A stretch of 64,000 nucleotides of DNA from Dicyema japonicum. Taxonomy: Eukaryota; Dicyemida; Rhombozoa; Dicyemidae. The notes under the pieces were generated by a model. That model did not search any database. It was not told where the DNA came from and saw only the letters and a program-made list of their open reading frames with translations. The stretch covers positions 9,632-73,631 of the forward strand of contig RDEW01000071.1 in assembly GCA_011109175.1 (NCBI GenBank), in the 5' to 3' direction. The position numbers and the translations under genes were made by a program. Numbering within the stretch: the stretch's first letter is position 1; each line of letters opens with the position of its first letter. Below are positions 34,814 to 45,740 of the stretch, one piece after another.

Positions 34814-35533
34814 TTATGTCTGAACAATTATTATAAAGTTACTATATATTAATTCTTTCTTCTGATCATCGTTAATCTCAACTACAGTAGCATGATATTG
34901 TCCACATGCAAGACCCAATTCCGTATAATTATGATATTTATTAGTGACAATGTATCCTCTCCCATTATGTATATAATAAGTGGTGTGGTTTTGCTGTGCA
35001 TACTTCGGTATAGATCTCCGATAATAAAGAGAAACATAATCATTAGTAGCATTAATAGGGTAATCTAAAATAATATAAATTGATACCAATTTCGCATACA
35101 AATACTAAATATTCTATACGGTATTGGAAAGTCATTTTTAATTGACAGGCCTTAACAGAAATGTAATAATAATCTGAGGCATACTCTCCAACTAAATTCG
35201 TGTAAGGCTAAAATTCATGATTTATAAAAACCATCCCTGTACCATTAATTAAATAAAATTCTCCTTGAAGGAACTTTCCTTGAATCCAAAAATCTTGACC
35301 TATTTTATCTATTAAAATAATAGAATCACTTACTTATCAAAGCTAAAAATTCATCAACATCATTAATGATAACTGGATAACCGTAGTGACAAGTTGGATC
35401 TGGAACTCTAGTCAGATGTGGATAAATCATATATCCATGATTTCCAATATTAAAAGAGTTGTAACATACTTAAATCATAAAGACAAATCTACTTTGTTAT
35501 AGTGGATAGCATCAAAATGAGTAAAATATTCAT
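34814..35533 (-). CDS. Secreted C-type-lectin-domain protein with tiny introns
   Basis: Exons (minus): 35493-35533, 35334-35468, 35232-35308, 35087-35207, 34814-35064. Introns are 24, 25, 24 and 22 nt, all GT-AG. The start MNILLILMLSTIT is signal-peptide-like. The first domain has CTLD landmarks in order: PTCHYGYPVIINDVDEFLAL (C and hydrophobic ladder), DFWIQG (compare WIGL), GEFYLINGTGMPYTNL (compare W.DG...Y.NW), KACQ and the closing FVCEI. A second CTLD starts (NGRGYIVTNKYH, LACGQYHATVVEINDDQKK) but stops at TAA after about 50 residues, so it is partial. No EPN/QPD or WND calcium-sugar motif is seen, so sugar binding is doubtful. Exons 2-5 share one frame. Exon 1 has one extra A in an AAA run relative to the paralogue at 15739-16319, a frameshift or sequencing error. 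Possible extracellular or host-interface role is inference. Confidence 0.7.
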
Positions 35534-35560
35534 TTTTCGTTTATCATGAGATTTTTGGCT

Positions 35561-35925
35561 ATATATAGAAAATAATCTAATAAAGAAAATCAATTGTAAT
35601 TAATTAACACTATGCAAGCTGAATTCTCTTATTTTTTGGGCATTGGTTTTTTGTATTACCCTCACTGTTCCCCTTGTATATCACTTTAGAAAGCAAATCA
35701 CTAGACAAGACAGCTGTTTCTTTTGCTTCCTCTTCGACGTCACCACCGAGTTAGAGATAAGATGATTAGTCATTCATATAACCGCATCATCATAGCTATT
35801 AACTTTCAGCCCATGTCTATGCTCGATTATTATGCTCTCTAAAGTTTTTTAATCGTCATTAATTGGATGTACGTTTAATATAATAATTATATAGCGAGAG
35901 TGCGTATTCATTTATCGCTTTAAAC
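35561..35925. other. No gene seen
   Basis: AT-rich sequence between the lectin-like gene and the R4-like LINE. The similarity between the duplicated copies ends near 35560. Confidence 0.4.
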
Positions 35926-35929
35926 AAGT

Positions 35930-37664
35930 TTCAGCGTTTAATTTCGAATTCGCCAGCATCTCTATCTTTTTCTTCACATTTTCAGCAATATTTTCCATAA
36001 CTTTGCCTTTCATAACCTTACTCCCTTTATCTTCTAACACTCCAAGATAGCGATATCCCTCACAACCATCCAGATAACTTGTATCTTTGGCACATTTCAG
36101 ATTAGTTGCAGACTTTTCACAGTTTCTTTTAAAGCCAACAACACCCAGATATTCATCTATATCATCCATCATTTTAGATAGTATCTTCATATTCGGCAAT
36201 TATTTTCAGGTCGTCAATAAAAAGAAAATGGTTAGTCGCATATGTCACAATAGACGGATCACTCTGATCAATACATATCTTCGGGAATTTTATATTTAAT
36301 ATTCGGCTCAGTAGGTCCATTACCAGAGTAAACAGCTGGGGAGAGAGTGAGTCTCCTTGCAAGATTCCTCTCCCGAGTTTGATCTTTCCAATTTTTTTTT
36401 GTTAAGGTTCAAAATGACATTCCACTTGCTTATTAGATTCTTGATAAACCTCACAATCCATTCAGGAACTCAAGAGCTATCAAGAACCCGACACAAAAAT
36501 TCATGATTGACAGAATCGAAAGAAAGCCTGCTCTTTGCACCTTGGCACTGCCTTCTTGCTCCAAGCTGATTATCCGAGATAAGATTGAAACCTTCAATAT
36601 TATCCGTAAGTTTTGTATTAACACATTTTGTGACAAGTTTGTACAATATAGGCATGCACGTAAGTGAGAACGCAGTCTTCTTTTTTCGGAATGAGGTAGT
36701 AATCTCAGTATAGAACCATTCTTCCGGGCAATATTCACCACTCACTATCTTGATAATCTCTCCACTCAGATAACTATGAAGAGAATCAAATTTCTTGACA
36801 AAAAATCCATATACTCTAATACAGCCAGAGCTCTTTTCCAATTCGGCGTATAGTGAATAATGTTCTTAACAAACTCAACTTCATATCTAACGGTAACTCC
36901 TCTGCTCCTGTTATTCGCCTCCCAACAATATTTCTGTGAGAATAATTCTGATCCTTTTCCCATACATCTTTCCAAAATGACTCGCACTCATCTTCTGTAA
37001 CTTTACAATCACTATTATTGACGTCATCGTTGAGCCTCCTATAAAACCTCCTCTTGTTCAGCTCAAAACAAAAATTATCTCGTCTAAAGGATTTTCTTGA
37101 TTCATGAATTGAGATTTTTATCTCCATGATCTTGATTTTGTCTTCAATTATAGTAGAGATCCTTTTCAGTTTTCCCTTCTTTGATTTCTTGTATCCAAAC
37201 GAGCACAAAACATCAAACGTTTTCTCCCTTCTTCCTTGACTGCTTCCCAGTAAACCCATAAACTAACGCGCAATTTTCTTTAAATTTTGCAATTCTCTTC
37301 TCCACGTTTTCCCTCCAACAGCTTTTTACTGATTGCTTCTTTGGCAAATTGTCACATTCGCAATGTGCAGCATAAACAATGTCAGTTATCTCATTCATGT
37401 CTCCCGAATCTCCTTTTCGCAGAGTTGACAACCATCGAGATCCACTTGATCCTGTCACCTGATCGAATCTCAGTGATTAATGCTTTGAGGGACAGCAGAT
37501 GCAGGAACATTTCCCACAAGAGATCGTATGCTAGTACCATTGGCATCATGTAGTCCTGAAGACACACTTCTCACTTCTAATTGGTTTCTATCTTCAATAT
37601 TTTCTGTAAGACGGCCCTCAGGATTTGTTTGCAAACTGGTGAAAACAGACATACATACCACCAC
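35930..37664 (-). pseudogene. R4/Dong-like LINE (RT with FIDD active site)
   Basis: Minus-strand frames in order: ELNKRRFYRRLNDDV and ESFWKDVWEKDQNY (37000-37110), YTPNWK and SGCIRVYGFFVKKFDSLHSY (36770-36850), CPEEWFYTEIT, LTCMPILYKLVTKCVNTKL (RT motif 1), LISDNQLGARRQCQGAK (motif 2, about 36530-36580), FDSVNHEFL (end of motif A), LQGDSLSPQLFTLVMDLLSR (motif B, 36300-36360), NHFLFIDDLKIIAEY (motif C, FIDD) and FKRNCEKSATN with YRYLGVLED. The succession and the NQLG...QGAK and FIDDLK motifs are those of R4/Dong-type elements. At least four frameshifts are present. The C-terminal nuclease is missing beyond 35930. Confidence 0.8.
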
Positions 37665-38095
37665 TAGAACAAAAACTTTTAATTAGAATAAATAAAGTTA
37701 AATTTTTTAATTTTAAAAATTAAAAAATGTTCGCCCTAATGACAACATACGACTGACACAAGCGAAGTATTAGAAGTAAAGTTTAAAAACGAATAAACTG
37801 CTAGAATTACAAATTTTAAAGCCTCACTCTTGTGTGGATATTTTATGGAATCTTAAGAATATCTGCCTTCGCCACCCTCAGTCACAGCTACGGACTTTCT
37901 CAGTTCTCTAGCAATAAGCTATATCTCTTGCAATGTTCCTATTGAGAGATATGTGTCTCATAAATATAAGCCAATTCACGATTTAGTGTTTGGGGAAATA
38001 AATGTCTACGAAATGAACCATAAATTATACAACAAATCACAAGATCATTCCAGCAAGTAATATTAAACCCAACTGACTTTGACAGTTGCAAATCA
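37665..38095. other. No gene seen
   Basis: AT-rich spacer. At 37870-37960 a LRELAS.-like tail is conceivable on the minus strand but too weak to call. Confidence 0.35.
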
Positions 38096-38930
38096 CATGG
38101 TGAGGAAAGTATTTCAACAAAACCATCCAGATGGCGATCTAACTATATCCGCAAGAGGACAGTTCAGTGTTCCAAAATCAAAAACAGTGCCGAAAAAGAG
38201 AGGAAAGCTACTGGATAAACCTCACCTAAGTTCTGAGTAAGCAAAAATGCTATCAAATATGTGGAACACTCTTCGTAATATCAAAAATCCATTAGAGTAA
38301 CGAACTGGAAGACAACAAGAAACTCAATAATTTAATCAACTTTTACACGCAAAATAGTTACCCCATAAAATACGGGTCTCCGCTGTCCTGGCTGAAGCCG
38401 TGATGTTGTCCCGATCTAATTACTTTCTCACTTACAAAAATTGAAGTCCAGCGGACCCGATAAAATATCAAAAGAAATTGGGTCCCCATGGTCTCATAGC
38501 TCTTACTCAGATATGTTGCTTTTTGAATCCCCACAATATAAATATTATCGCACATTCTTCATACTCTGAAGCCGAGGAAGCCAAAAATGTTCCTTTCTAT
38601 GCACATTGTTACGAAGTTCCTGGAGAAACTGGATTCGGTCATATCTTTTAGTGGAATCCTTCCAACATGATTTTAAGAGAGATTTATCGACAACTACTCA
38701 CCTATGAATTTTCAAAATTTATTTTGTAGGGTTTTGATTCAAAGTCTGTAGAGTTAGTCCCCAGATAAATTCTGACTTGGAAAACCTGGGTCGAAATCCC
38801 CGAAATATTGAAACGATGACTCGCTAATTTTCTAAGCGGGTAAAGTAACAAAGTCGTCGTTTTTTTCAAAATTCCTTCCCAATGACGTATCACAGGGATC
38901 CCCCTTCATGACATTCAGCACTCTTGTGTC
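38096..38930 (+). pseudogene. Heavily decayed jockey-like LINE RT
   Basis: Readable islands: LKSSGPDKISKEIGSPWSHS (38442-38500), LKPRKPKMFLSMHIVTKFLE (38568-38625; compare LKPGKPK.....SKILE in the copy at 18160) and FQHDFKRDLSTTT (38655-38700; compare the F..G.STT motif 2). Almost every frame is broken. Confidence 0.5.
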
Positions 38931-40340
38931 TAATGTAATCATTGTGCCAACTTTGTGATGTTTACAAATTCAAAATGATCTCTGTAAACCCAGAACATGG
39001 TTTCCCCACTTGGGGAGCATAACTAGCTGAAGCAAACATCGAAAAATGGCATATGTTTTGTAGCTATCATGAGATGTATCTCATAAATCACATATAACAG
39101 TCACGATTTAATGAGTTGCTTAATAGCTGTTTTGCTATTTGAACGGAGACAGTTTTCACAGTCCCTGGAATCCAATGTTTTTTGGTAGCTTGATTTGTTA
39201 CTAATTGATACTAAAGTTTTAGTAGTTTCCAGTGGTAATATATTTTTACATTAGGCGTCTCCTGCGTCAGGACCCAATGAAGCCTTTATAAATTGAAGAG
39301 GAGAATGAAGAGAAAGGAAATCCTCTACCAAGTAGATGAGAGTGAAATACTATGTCAGTATAATCATATATAGATTTCTTAAAAAATAAAATTATTTCAA
39401 CCTCCTATGATTAGCATTAAAGATCAATGGGGAATTATCATGGTAAATTAAGGGTCACTTACAGCATGATTATCTTCAAATAGGAAATATCCATAACTGT
39501 GATAGTGACTACAATATAATCTAACCTCAGAATCAACTTTATGGGACAGTGAGCATTAACAAATACAATTATACTGCAAGTCAGACATTCTACTCCCACA
39601 GAACAATATTACAGAGTCACCTGATTACGATTTATGTAAATAACACAATCCTGTAGGATGAGCACAACGATGTTCTCTATTTTGTCGTTGCAAAGCGGAA
39701 ATATCTAATATTGAAGGGTATATTAAGGTCGAATGATCCCAATATAGCTTCCCCCAAAGTTTTAGTTATTTATTGTAGCATACGAAAGTTAATGACCAAT
39801 ACTTCTGTTCTTCCTAAGCCAGACTTGTTTATACTCCCAAATTAAAACTATACGAATTTTTAGGACGATCATATTGGATTTGACACCCCTTAGTTCAGGT
39901 TAATAAAATGTCAATATTCGACAAACTTCAGACAGTAAAACGTTTAAATCCAATAAATTTAGATTCACAAAATGCTAAGTGCATAATATTAGAGAGACTC
40001 GTCTCCATCTGCGGAGAAAGAACTGGCTACACTTAATTCCAATGTTATCTTCTTTCTGCACATTTCAGACTCATTGAAGAAACATGAAAATAAGGATTTA
40101 AAACATTTCAAAGATCAATCAGACTCTACCAAACTAAGGAGGTTAAAAATACATATCTCAATCACTCTAAACTTCTGGAGGAGTAGGGAGAATAGGTAAG
40201 AATCCGGCGAAATCGGACACACGATTGGGCTTCAGAGCGGAAATAATAAATTTAATAAGCCTGTTATTAGCCTATATTACGAGTAATCACCGTATAGTCC
40301 TAAATATGAGCTAACCATAAACATTGGGGGTAACTTTGTA
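38931..40340. other. No gene seen; 1.4 kb AT-rich DNA
   Basis: I find no ORF or repeat I can support. It may be non-coding or too decayed to read. Confidence 0.4.
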
Positions 40341-40361
40341 TACAATTGCTACAAATGGACA

Positions 40362-40706
40362 TTGTGCTACAAAAATGAATTTTGTTCGAGACGTAGACAC
40401 GGTCTCCATGTAAAAGGAGGAAGACACTCCTTAAGAGAGCTGCTTATTATTAAGGACTCTCATCCTGCCATGGTCATGAAAACATGTGAGAAACTAACAA
40501 CAAAGTCATTTTTCCCTACTTGGCCTGACATAGGCATGCTCCGTAGTCTATCCAGATACTCTCCTTCTCTGAAGGTCCCAATCGAGGATCATCGGGAGGG
40601 TGGTCCTCCTAGAAATCGACGAACGTCAAAGGCGAAGAAGTCAGCCACTGCTTGTCTGCTCAATGTGGGATCTTATAAACTGGACTGTAAATGCAAAAAA
40701 TATTAA
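40362..40706 (+). other. Unrecognised 114-codon open frame
   Basis: Open for 345 bases in an AT-rich neighbourhood. The translation is basic, with RRRHGLHVKGGRHSLRELL near the N-terminus, EDHREGGPPRNRRTSKAKK at 68-86 and a C-terminal CKCKKY. It resembles no family I know, has no signal peptide and no tiny intron I can place. The opposite strand also reads for a stretch (AVADFFAFDVRRFLGGPPS), so coding status is open. It could be the basic tail of a LINE protein. Confidence 0.25.
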
Positions 40707-40709
40707 AAC

Positions 40710-41225
40710 GAAAATTCATCAAAATCACTGAGTAATGTTTCCATGGGAGAGTTATTTACAGTGGTCGTTTTGGAAGTTAAACTTTTTGTACATTCAGTTC
40801 TTCATCTATGATAGAAGGATACATGAAGGAATATATCCATAAGCCATCTTCCAATAAACTATGTCTCCAGTTCTACCGTATTTGACCGACATTATTATCA
40901 CCAACATAAATATAATCATTAACTTTCATCCCACACGTGACCTTCCACGTTTTTATCTGGTGGATAGGATTCAAATCTAGATTCTTAGAGCATGCTACAC
41001 TACCTTTGTTCATAATGTCTCCTGAGTCCATCATCCATTCTAAACATAGTTGAGATTTCATGCAATAGAGTTACACCACGATCTTAACCAATTAACATGT
41101 GGATAGTTAAACGACCAACAAAAACTAAAATACCCACGATTACAATTTATTAAATTATTATTAAATGCTTTAAAATTTACATTTTTTATTTTTATATTTT
41201 TTTTTTTTTTTTTGAAAAAGAAATT
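40710..41225. other. No gene seen; ends in a T run
   Basis: AT-rich DNA. A run of T at about 41194-41213 lies just before the RLE fragment that follows. Confidence 0.4.
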
Positions 41226-41231
41226 TTATTA

Positions 41232-41668
41232 TCAAATGAATAAAAATTAAATGACGGCATGACCTCCTTTCCTTTTGAGCGAGGGCGAAACCTTGTATGG
41301 GATGTGACCTGTGTCTGCTCTTTCGCCCCCAGCAAAAAAAATTATTCACCGGGCAGACCTTCTTCTCAAGCAGAGGAAGTAAAAAATGCTAAATACTCGG
41401 ATATCAGCGACAGGTACATTTTCGCACCTGTCGCGATTGAAACTTCGGGGAACTTTGGCCCTAAAACGCTGAAGTTCCTGAACCATTTGGGAAAACTACT
41501 AACTGACAAAACTGGTGATCTTCGTGAGACGAGATGGCTCAAGGAGAGGCTCTCGTTGGCTGTTGTCCGTGTGAATAGCTTGTGCATCTCCCAACAGCTG
41601 AATTAAAATTAACTATTCCTTTTTCTTTATAAAATAAAACTTTCCCTAATTAAAAAAAAAAAAAAAAA
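41232..41668 (+). mobile_element. 5'-truncated RLE-type LINE with poly(A) tail
   Basis: An open frame of 115 codons to 41606 carries the nuclease C-terminal half: FPFERGRNLVWDVTCVCSFA, YSDISDRYIFAPVAIETSGN, LLTDKTGDLRETRWLKERL and AVVRVNSLCIS. The GKRPDG motif is already lost upstream (a KLNDGMT-like remnant is visible at 41240-41265). The 3' UTR is 46 bases long and ends in an A run at about 41652-41668, marking a normal retrotransposed 3' end. It faces the minus-strand element that starts six bases later. Confidence 0.8.
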
Positions 41669-41673
41669 TTAAA

Positions 41674-42834
41674 TTAAGGCATCTGAATGGCCATGCTATT
41701 TCCCCTAACAATAGCCAACGAGATACGTTCTCGGAACCAACCAGTCTCTCGCGGATCCTTGGTCACAGCTTGAATCATGGAGCCGATCTTACGAACCAAC
41801 TCATCTGCTTGGGGGCCAAGGATTCCTGACGTTTCCACCGCGAATGGAACAAATATATACTCCTCCGAAATTCTCTGGTACTTCCTCCTCTTTTGTTCCT
41901 CGGCCTGCTTTGAAGCATGTCCTGGGTCTGAAGCAGAAGCAACCAAATTAGACGGGGAATAAGTATCAACACACGTCGCGTCCCAGATCAGGTTTCGTCC
42001 GTTGGCGAATGGAAAAGTCGTCATCCCATCAGGGCGTTTTCCATCGTTTCGAGAAAGACCAGCAGGTTCTAACAGGCAATGGTGTCCAGCAGAGGCAAGG
42101 GAATTCTTTAATGTCATGTTAAGGCAGGAGTGCCTGGGGAAACGACCCGCACTCATCTTGCATGACAAGGGATGATAACCAAAAGGATCGATCCAACGTC
42201 CACAGCGGCATTTTCTTTCGGCACACAATTTAAGACCAAGACGAAGCGAGGTAGCTATTCTCACAGCCTCATCATCCAACAGGTTTCCAATTTCGGCAGA
42301 TGGAAAAGCGTTCATCCAGGCCCCCGTCGAGTGACAACTGGCTGTTTTGAGGCAAGCAAGCCTTCTTATATCTTCCGTCTTTTCAAGGGATTCTTTCTTC
42401 TTTTCGAAGACACAAAACAAATAGGACTTTTGCTTATCACAATTGACCGGAGCATTTAGGTACAAATTCATCCATTCATCCCAGGCTCCCGACGGCGTCA
42501 GCGGTACGTTTAGTCCGGAAGTAGAGTGAAGGACCGTATCCACTAAACGCCTTGACGAGCCGAACGAAGATAAATAGGCGCCCAAAGCAACGTCCGAAGG
42601 AAGAGAAAGACCCAAACCACCGCAGGCTACAGGGAGAGAGGCCTGTAACCATCCGAAATCATCAAAACAAACATTAAGAATGGACCCCATCGTTGACCGG
42701 ATATCCATATCAATTAACGATAGAAGGTCTTTTTCGGCGTAGCATGGGGATCCCCGTAGAGTAAAAAGGAGTTTTGGGAGAAGGAGACAATTCTTCAGCA
42801 TAAAAAAGGCGACATGACAATCCAAAAAACTCAT
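41674..42834 (-). CDS. RLE-type LINE ORF, C-terminal 386 codons, intact
   Basis: The longest open frame of the window and the best copy of this LINE family. It covers the RT thumb and linker (1-200), the zinc knuckle CRCGRWIDPFGYHPLSC (209-225; CxC, H221, C225), GRFPRHSCLN, and a restriction-like nuclease with DGKRPDG (264-270), LIWDATCVDT (282-291), FVPFAVETSG (329-338) and RETGWFRERISLAIVRGNS (362-380). The three acidic motifs expected of a PD-(D/E)XK-like fold (RPD, WDAT, ETSG) are all present. The upstream RT palm is absent: the element breaks off at 42834, where a plus-strand RLE fragment begins. It is a recent 5'-truncated insertion, probably dead for lack of RT. Clade within the RLE LINEs is not resolved. 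Confidence 0.85.
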   Translation of the reverse strand: MSFLDCHVAFFMLKNCLLLPKLLFTLRGSPCYAEKDLLSLIDMDIRSTMGSILNVCFDDFGWLQASLPVACGGLGLSLPSDVALGAYLSSFGSSRRLVDTVLHSTSGLNVPLTPSGAWDEWMNLYLNAPVNCDKQKSYLFCVFEKKKESLEKTEDIRRLACLKTASCHSTGAWMNAFPSAEIGNLLDDEAVRIATSLRLGLKLCAERKCRCGRWIDPFGYHPLSCKMSAGRFPRHSCLNMTLKNSLASAGHHCLLEPAGLSRNDGKRPDGMTTFPFANGRNLIWDATCVDTYSPSNLVASASDPGHASKQAEEQKRRKYQRISEEYIFVPFAVETSGILGPQADELVRKIGSMIQAVTKDPRETGWFRERISLAIVRGNSMAIQMP

Positions 42835-42849
42835 CCTGTTATATTGAAT

Positions 42850-43245
42850 CCCACAATATTTTTATTTTTGACAGAAGAGACGGAAAACGTCCTGGCGGGA
42901 TCACATTTTTCCAATTCGAAGAAGGGAAACTTTTTGTCTAGAATGCTACTTGTGTCGAACCTCTTTGCCAATCCAACATTGTCGGAGCGCGTTAGACAAA
43001 CTGTTGCCGCAAAAAAAACAATGAAAGCAAAAGAAAAAAAATATGAAGCGTTCACTTTCTATCCCATTTTGGTAAAGACAACTGGAGGAATAAGTGAAAA
43101 ATCGCTTCGTTTCCTAATGAAACATGAACGCTCAGCTACACTAAAAAGCCATGACGCACGTGAGACCCGATGGCTTCTCTAGTTGATCTCTGTTGCAATC
43201 GTGAGAGACAACGCAACGTCGATAATGTCGGCGGTCCACTTTTGA
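42850..43245 (+). pseudogene. RLE-type LINE C-terminal fragment, second subfamily
   Basis: Open to 43182: MLLVSNLFANPTLSERVRQT, AKEKKYEAFTFYPILVKTTG and RETRWLL, then a stop and LISVAIVRDNATS. The TTG/ETSG and RETRW..ISVAIVR positions match the intact copy. A close relative is carried by the hAT element at 52640-53000. Confidence 0.65.
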
Positions 43246-43249
43246 TGAA

Positions 43250-43910
43250 TGGCTGTGTTAATTTAATTACATTTTTGAATTGAAATATTTTATCAAAAAA
43301 TCAAAATTTTTAAACCCTTATTTTTGTGGAGTCTTCATCCAATATTCTTATAAATGAGATGTATAGGAGAACTCTGAGCCAACCACCGCTTTGTTCGCCT
43401 ATGCAGAAGCAAGGTATGCATGGCAGTGATGTTCAAATTCTTAGAAAAAAACGGCGTAGACACATAAATGCGGTGAGGACTTTGATGAACAAAATAGATT
43501 CCTCGCTTCTTTGTTGGAGTCACTGATCTTTATGTTTTCATTTTTATTGAACTTCTTTGTGTTGTCTCCTAAATAGAAGACTTTCTACAAAGAGCAAGGA
43601 TACCAATTATCGTGAAATGTCGAGGCTACTTAGAATTTTAATCCCTTGACCATTAATTTGGAAAACTACAATCAGTTTGTTTTCTGTGTGTCGGAATGAG
43701 GACATATTCCGGTAAGATGAGAATAAGGCTAGAATAGGGATTGTCGCCTTGTTGATTTAAGAGAATAGTTCTTTTTAAAGTTCTCTTTAGAAATAGCCAT
43801 AAATTTCTTTCACTTGAAAAGACTGGGGTAAATAAATAATGCATTCAGAATACAAATTGATAAACTAGTCAAGGTTGTTCTTAAGTAATGTTAAAAATCC
43901 ACGTAAAACC
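43250..43910. other. Unresolved; two short open frames
   Basis: 43326-43526 (+) and 43653-43844 (-) are open but have no recognisable motif or intron structure. I would not call either a gene. Confidence 0.3.
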
Positions 43911-43914
43911 CAAA

Positions 43915-44085
43915 TGAAGTCTAGCTTGCTTGGCCCCGATGCAGCAAATTTATCAAGGTGGTCGGGTGGCTTGCAGGATTAAGGAAGAGAGAGCCTAGAA
44001 TGACACGATGGCTTTTCCAGAACATTGAATTCGCAATCATGAAGGGTAACTTCCATTGCGCGCTCAGTGCCTGCAAGCCATAATT
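43915..44085 (+). pseudogene. RLE-type LINE extreme C-terminus, decayed
   Basis: Reads REPRMTRWLFQNIEFAIMKG and NFHCALSA, corresponding to RETGWFRERISLAIVRGNS of the intact copy. Confidence 0.55.
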
Positions 44086-44204
44086 GAGACTTTGTCTCAA
44101 AATTGACTTTTAATTAATTTCCCAATTTTTATTAAAGAAAAGAGAGTAAACGGTTAATTTATTAATGATTTTAAATAAATTAATTTTTAGTTAGTCAAAA
44201 AAAG

Positions 44205-44345
44205 ATAGTCAAGTGGTGAAGTTGAGGTGGTGACGTATTTCTATTACACGAAATGTCTGCTTAGCTTTATGGTGGAAGGAAGCCCTTGTCTTCTTGGAAA
44301 ATGGACGAAGTAATGGGCTCAGTAAACCCGGAGTTATGAAGAAAG
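44205..44345. repeat. Dispersed repeat G, copy 1
   Basis: The stretch around GAAATGTCTGCTTAGCTTTA and TGGTGGAAGGAAGCCCTTGT recurs at 48490-48610 and 50355-50480 with many substitutions. The plus frame KCLLSFMV.(G/D).SPCL is partly conserved, so a protein-coding ancestor is possible. Family unknown. Confidence 0.5.
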
Positions 44346-45465
44346 AAAGTGCTGGAAGCAGATTCAATTTTGAATAATCCATAACTGACAGAGCTTGAAA
44401 TCATCCTTCAGAACCTTATGGTTAATATAATTCTACATAATAACTTGATATTTCATTAAGGAAAACGAAAACTGCTTGGAAATCATGAGAAAAGTCTGGG
44501 GACGAGGAATACGATATTCTTATGGGAGCTGTTCCCGATGGGGACATTCAGAAATTTTGAGGACCCGCAAGGATCATAGAGAACATCCTGGAAGAATTAA
44601 TTTCAATAATTGATGGAAGATCATAAACATTGAGAAGATAGAGGATGCTCTCAATATGGCGATAAGGGCAGGTTTAACCCTCTAAAAATAGCAAGGATTA
44701 CATGACTTGCTGACCTTTTTGGCTGAACACGGCCAACGTTCGACGACGTTGGATCGTCTTTCGAAGGATCGACTTCTAACGAAGGTTAATTCTTGTTAAA
44801 CGGAACCTTCCCAGGAGGTGAAGAGTCCTTTCTGACAGGACACTGTTGTAAGGGATCCATTTACTTTCTCCCAACTCCACAAAGAAGATCACCAATATGA
44901 AAACTTTTAACGCCTAAGAATGAAGTAAGACGCATGATGAAAATGGAAGTGGCCTACCTCTCCATCTCCCTTCGGAAGTGGAAGCCAGTAATAGACAATT
45001 GGATTATGGATTTTGTCTGCATAACACCGCTTGCGATACAAGTTCTTAAATTTTAGAATTGGAAAAATGGAGGAAAAGTTGGTTTACTTTCTATTTTATT
45101 TCCAAAGTGGACACCTGATCTCCAGTTTTTGACTGCAGCTTTCCAAAATAATGTTTCTTCCATCATACACGTACAGATCGGAGATCGGACGAGTCATGGA
45201 AAAGGCAAAAAGAAGGTGCGTTCGCTTCTAGGAGACTCTGAAGATGTTACTCGTATGAAGATCCTTGCTTTGAGTCCACTGAAAAAATATCGTCAATATG
45301 GGGCCACAAGAAGAGCATATGATTAAATACCCGGCTTAGAATAAACAAAGCTTTTGTCATCCCGGTGCTAACCTACAACCCTGGGACTTGAGGAATCTCT
45401 AAACGGGAAATGACTCTTTCCACAGAGCTCAGCTCAAATAGGTAATCAAGATCAATTGGCCTATG
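44346..45465. other. No gene identified
   Basis: The open frame at 45129-45326 (65 codons, basic) has no recognisable motif. The rest may be decayed LINE sequence. Nothing here can be supported. Confidence 0.35.
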
Positions 45466-45469
45466 TAGA

Positions 45470-45740
45470 TATCTAATGCCTTTATACTAAATGCAAATCT
45501 GGCTGTCAAATCAAGATGGAGCCTCTTTGGCCACGTGTTACGTCTAAATTACGAAGTCTCCGCAAACGTCCCAATGGACAATTAATTATTTTTCGCACAC
45601 ACAAGACCCAGATTCAGTGGAAGACCAAAAACGACACTTCCGAGTAACTTGAATGAAGACACATCGGGGTTGGTATGAGACTACCTAAAAGATGATTCTG
45701 AATACGGCACAAGGGACACTCAAATAACTGTGTTTTTTCG
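45470..45740 (+). pseudogene. CR1-like LINE tail
   Basis: After KSRWSLFGHVLRLN (45510-45555) the frame breaks; GRPKTTLPS (about 45620-45645) and the end DDSEYGTRDTQI (45693-45725, out of frame for RNTAQG.L) follow. TATAGTTATTATATTAAG may be the A/T-rich tail. Confidence 0.6.

Noticed and set aside
36774-37110. The minus-strand block as a host zinc-finger or scaffold protein
   Set aside because: The succession RFYR.L, FW..(V/I)W, RT motif 1, NQLG and FIDD is that of an R4-type LINE, interrupted by frameshifts.
40362-40706. A host gene for a basic 114-aa protein
   Set aside because: Both strands are open over part of it, there is no similarity I recognise and no intron signature. It was kept only as an unassigned frame.
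45129-45326. A small coding gene
   Set aside because: Composition and surroundings look like decayed repeat; no start context, motif or splice-joined extension.
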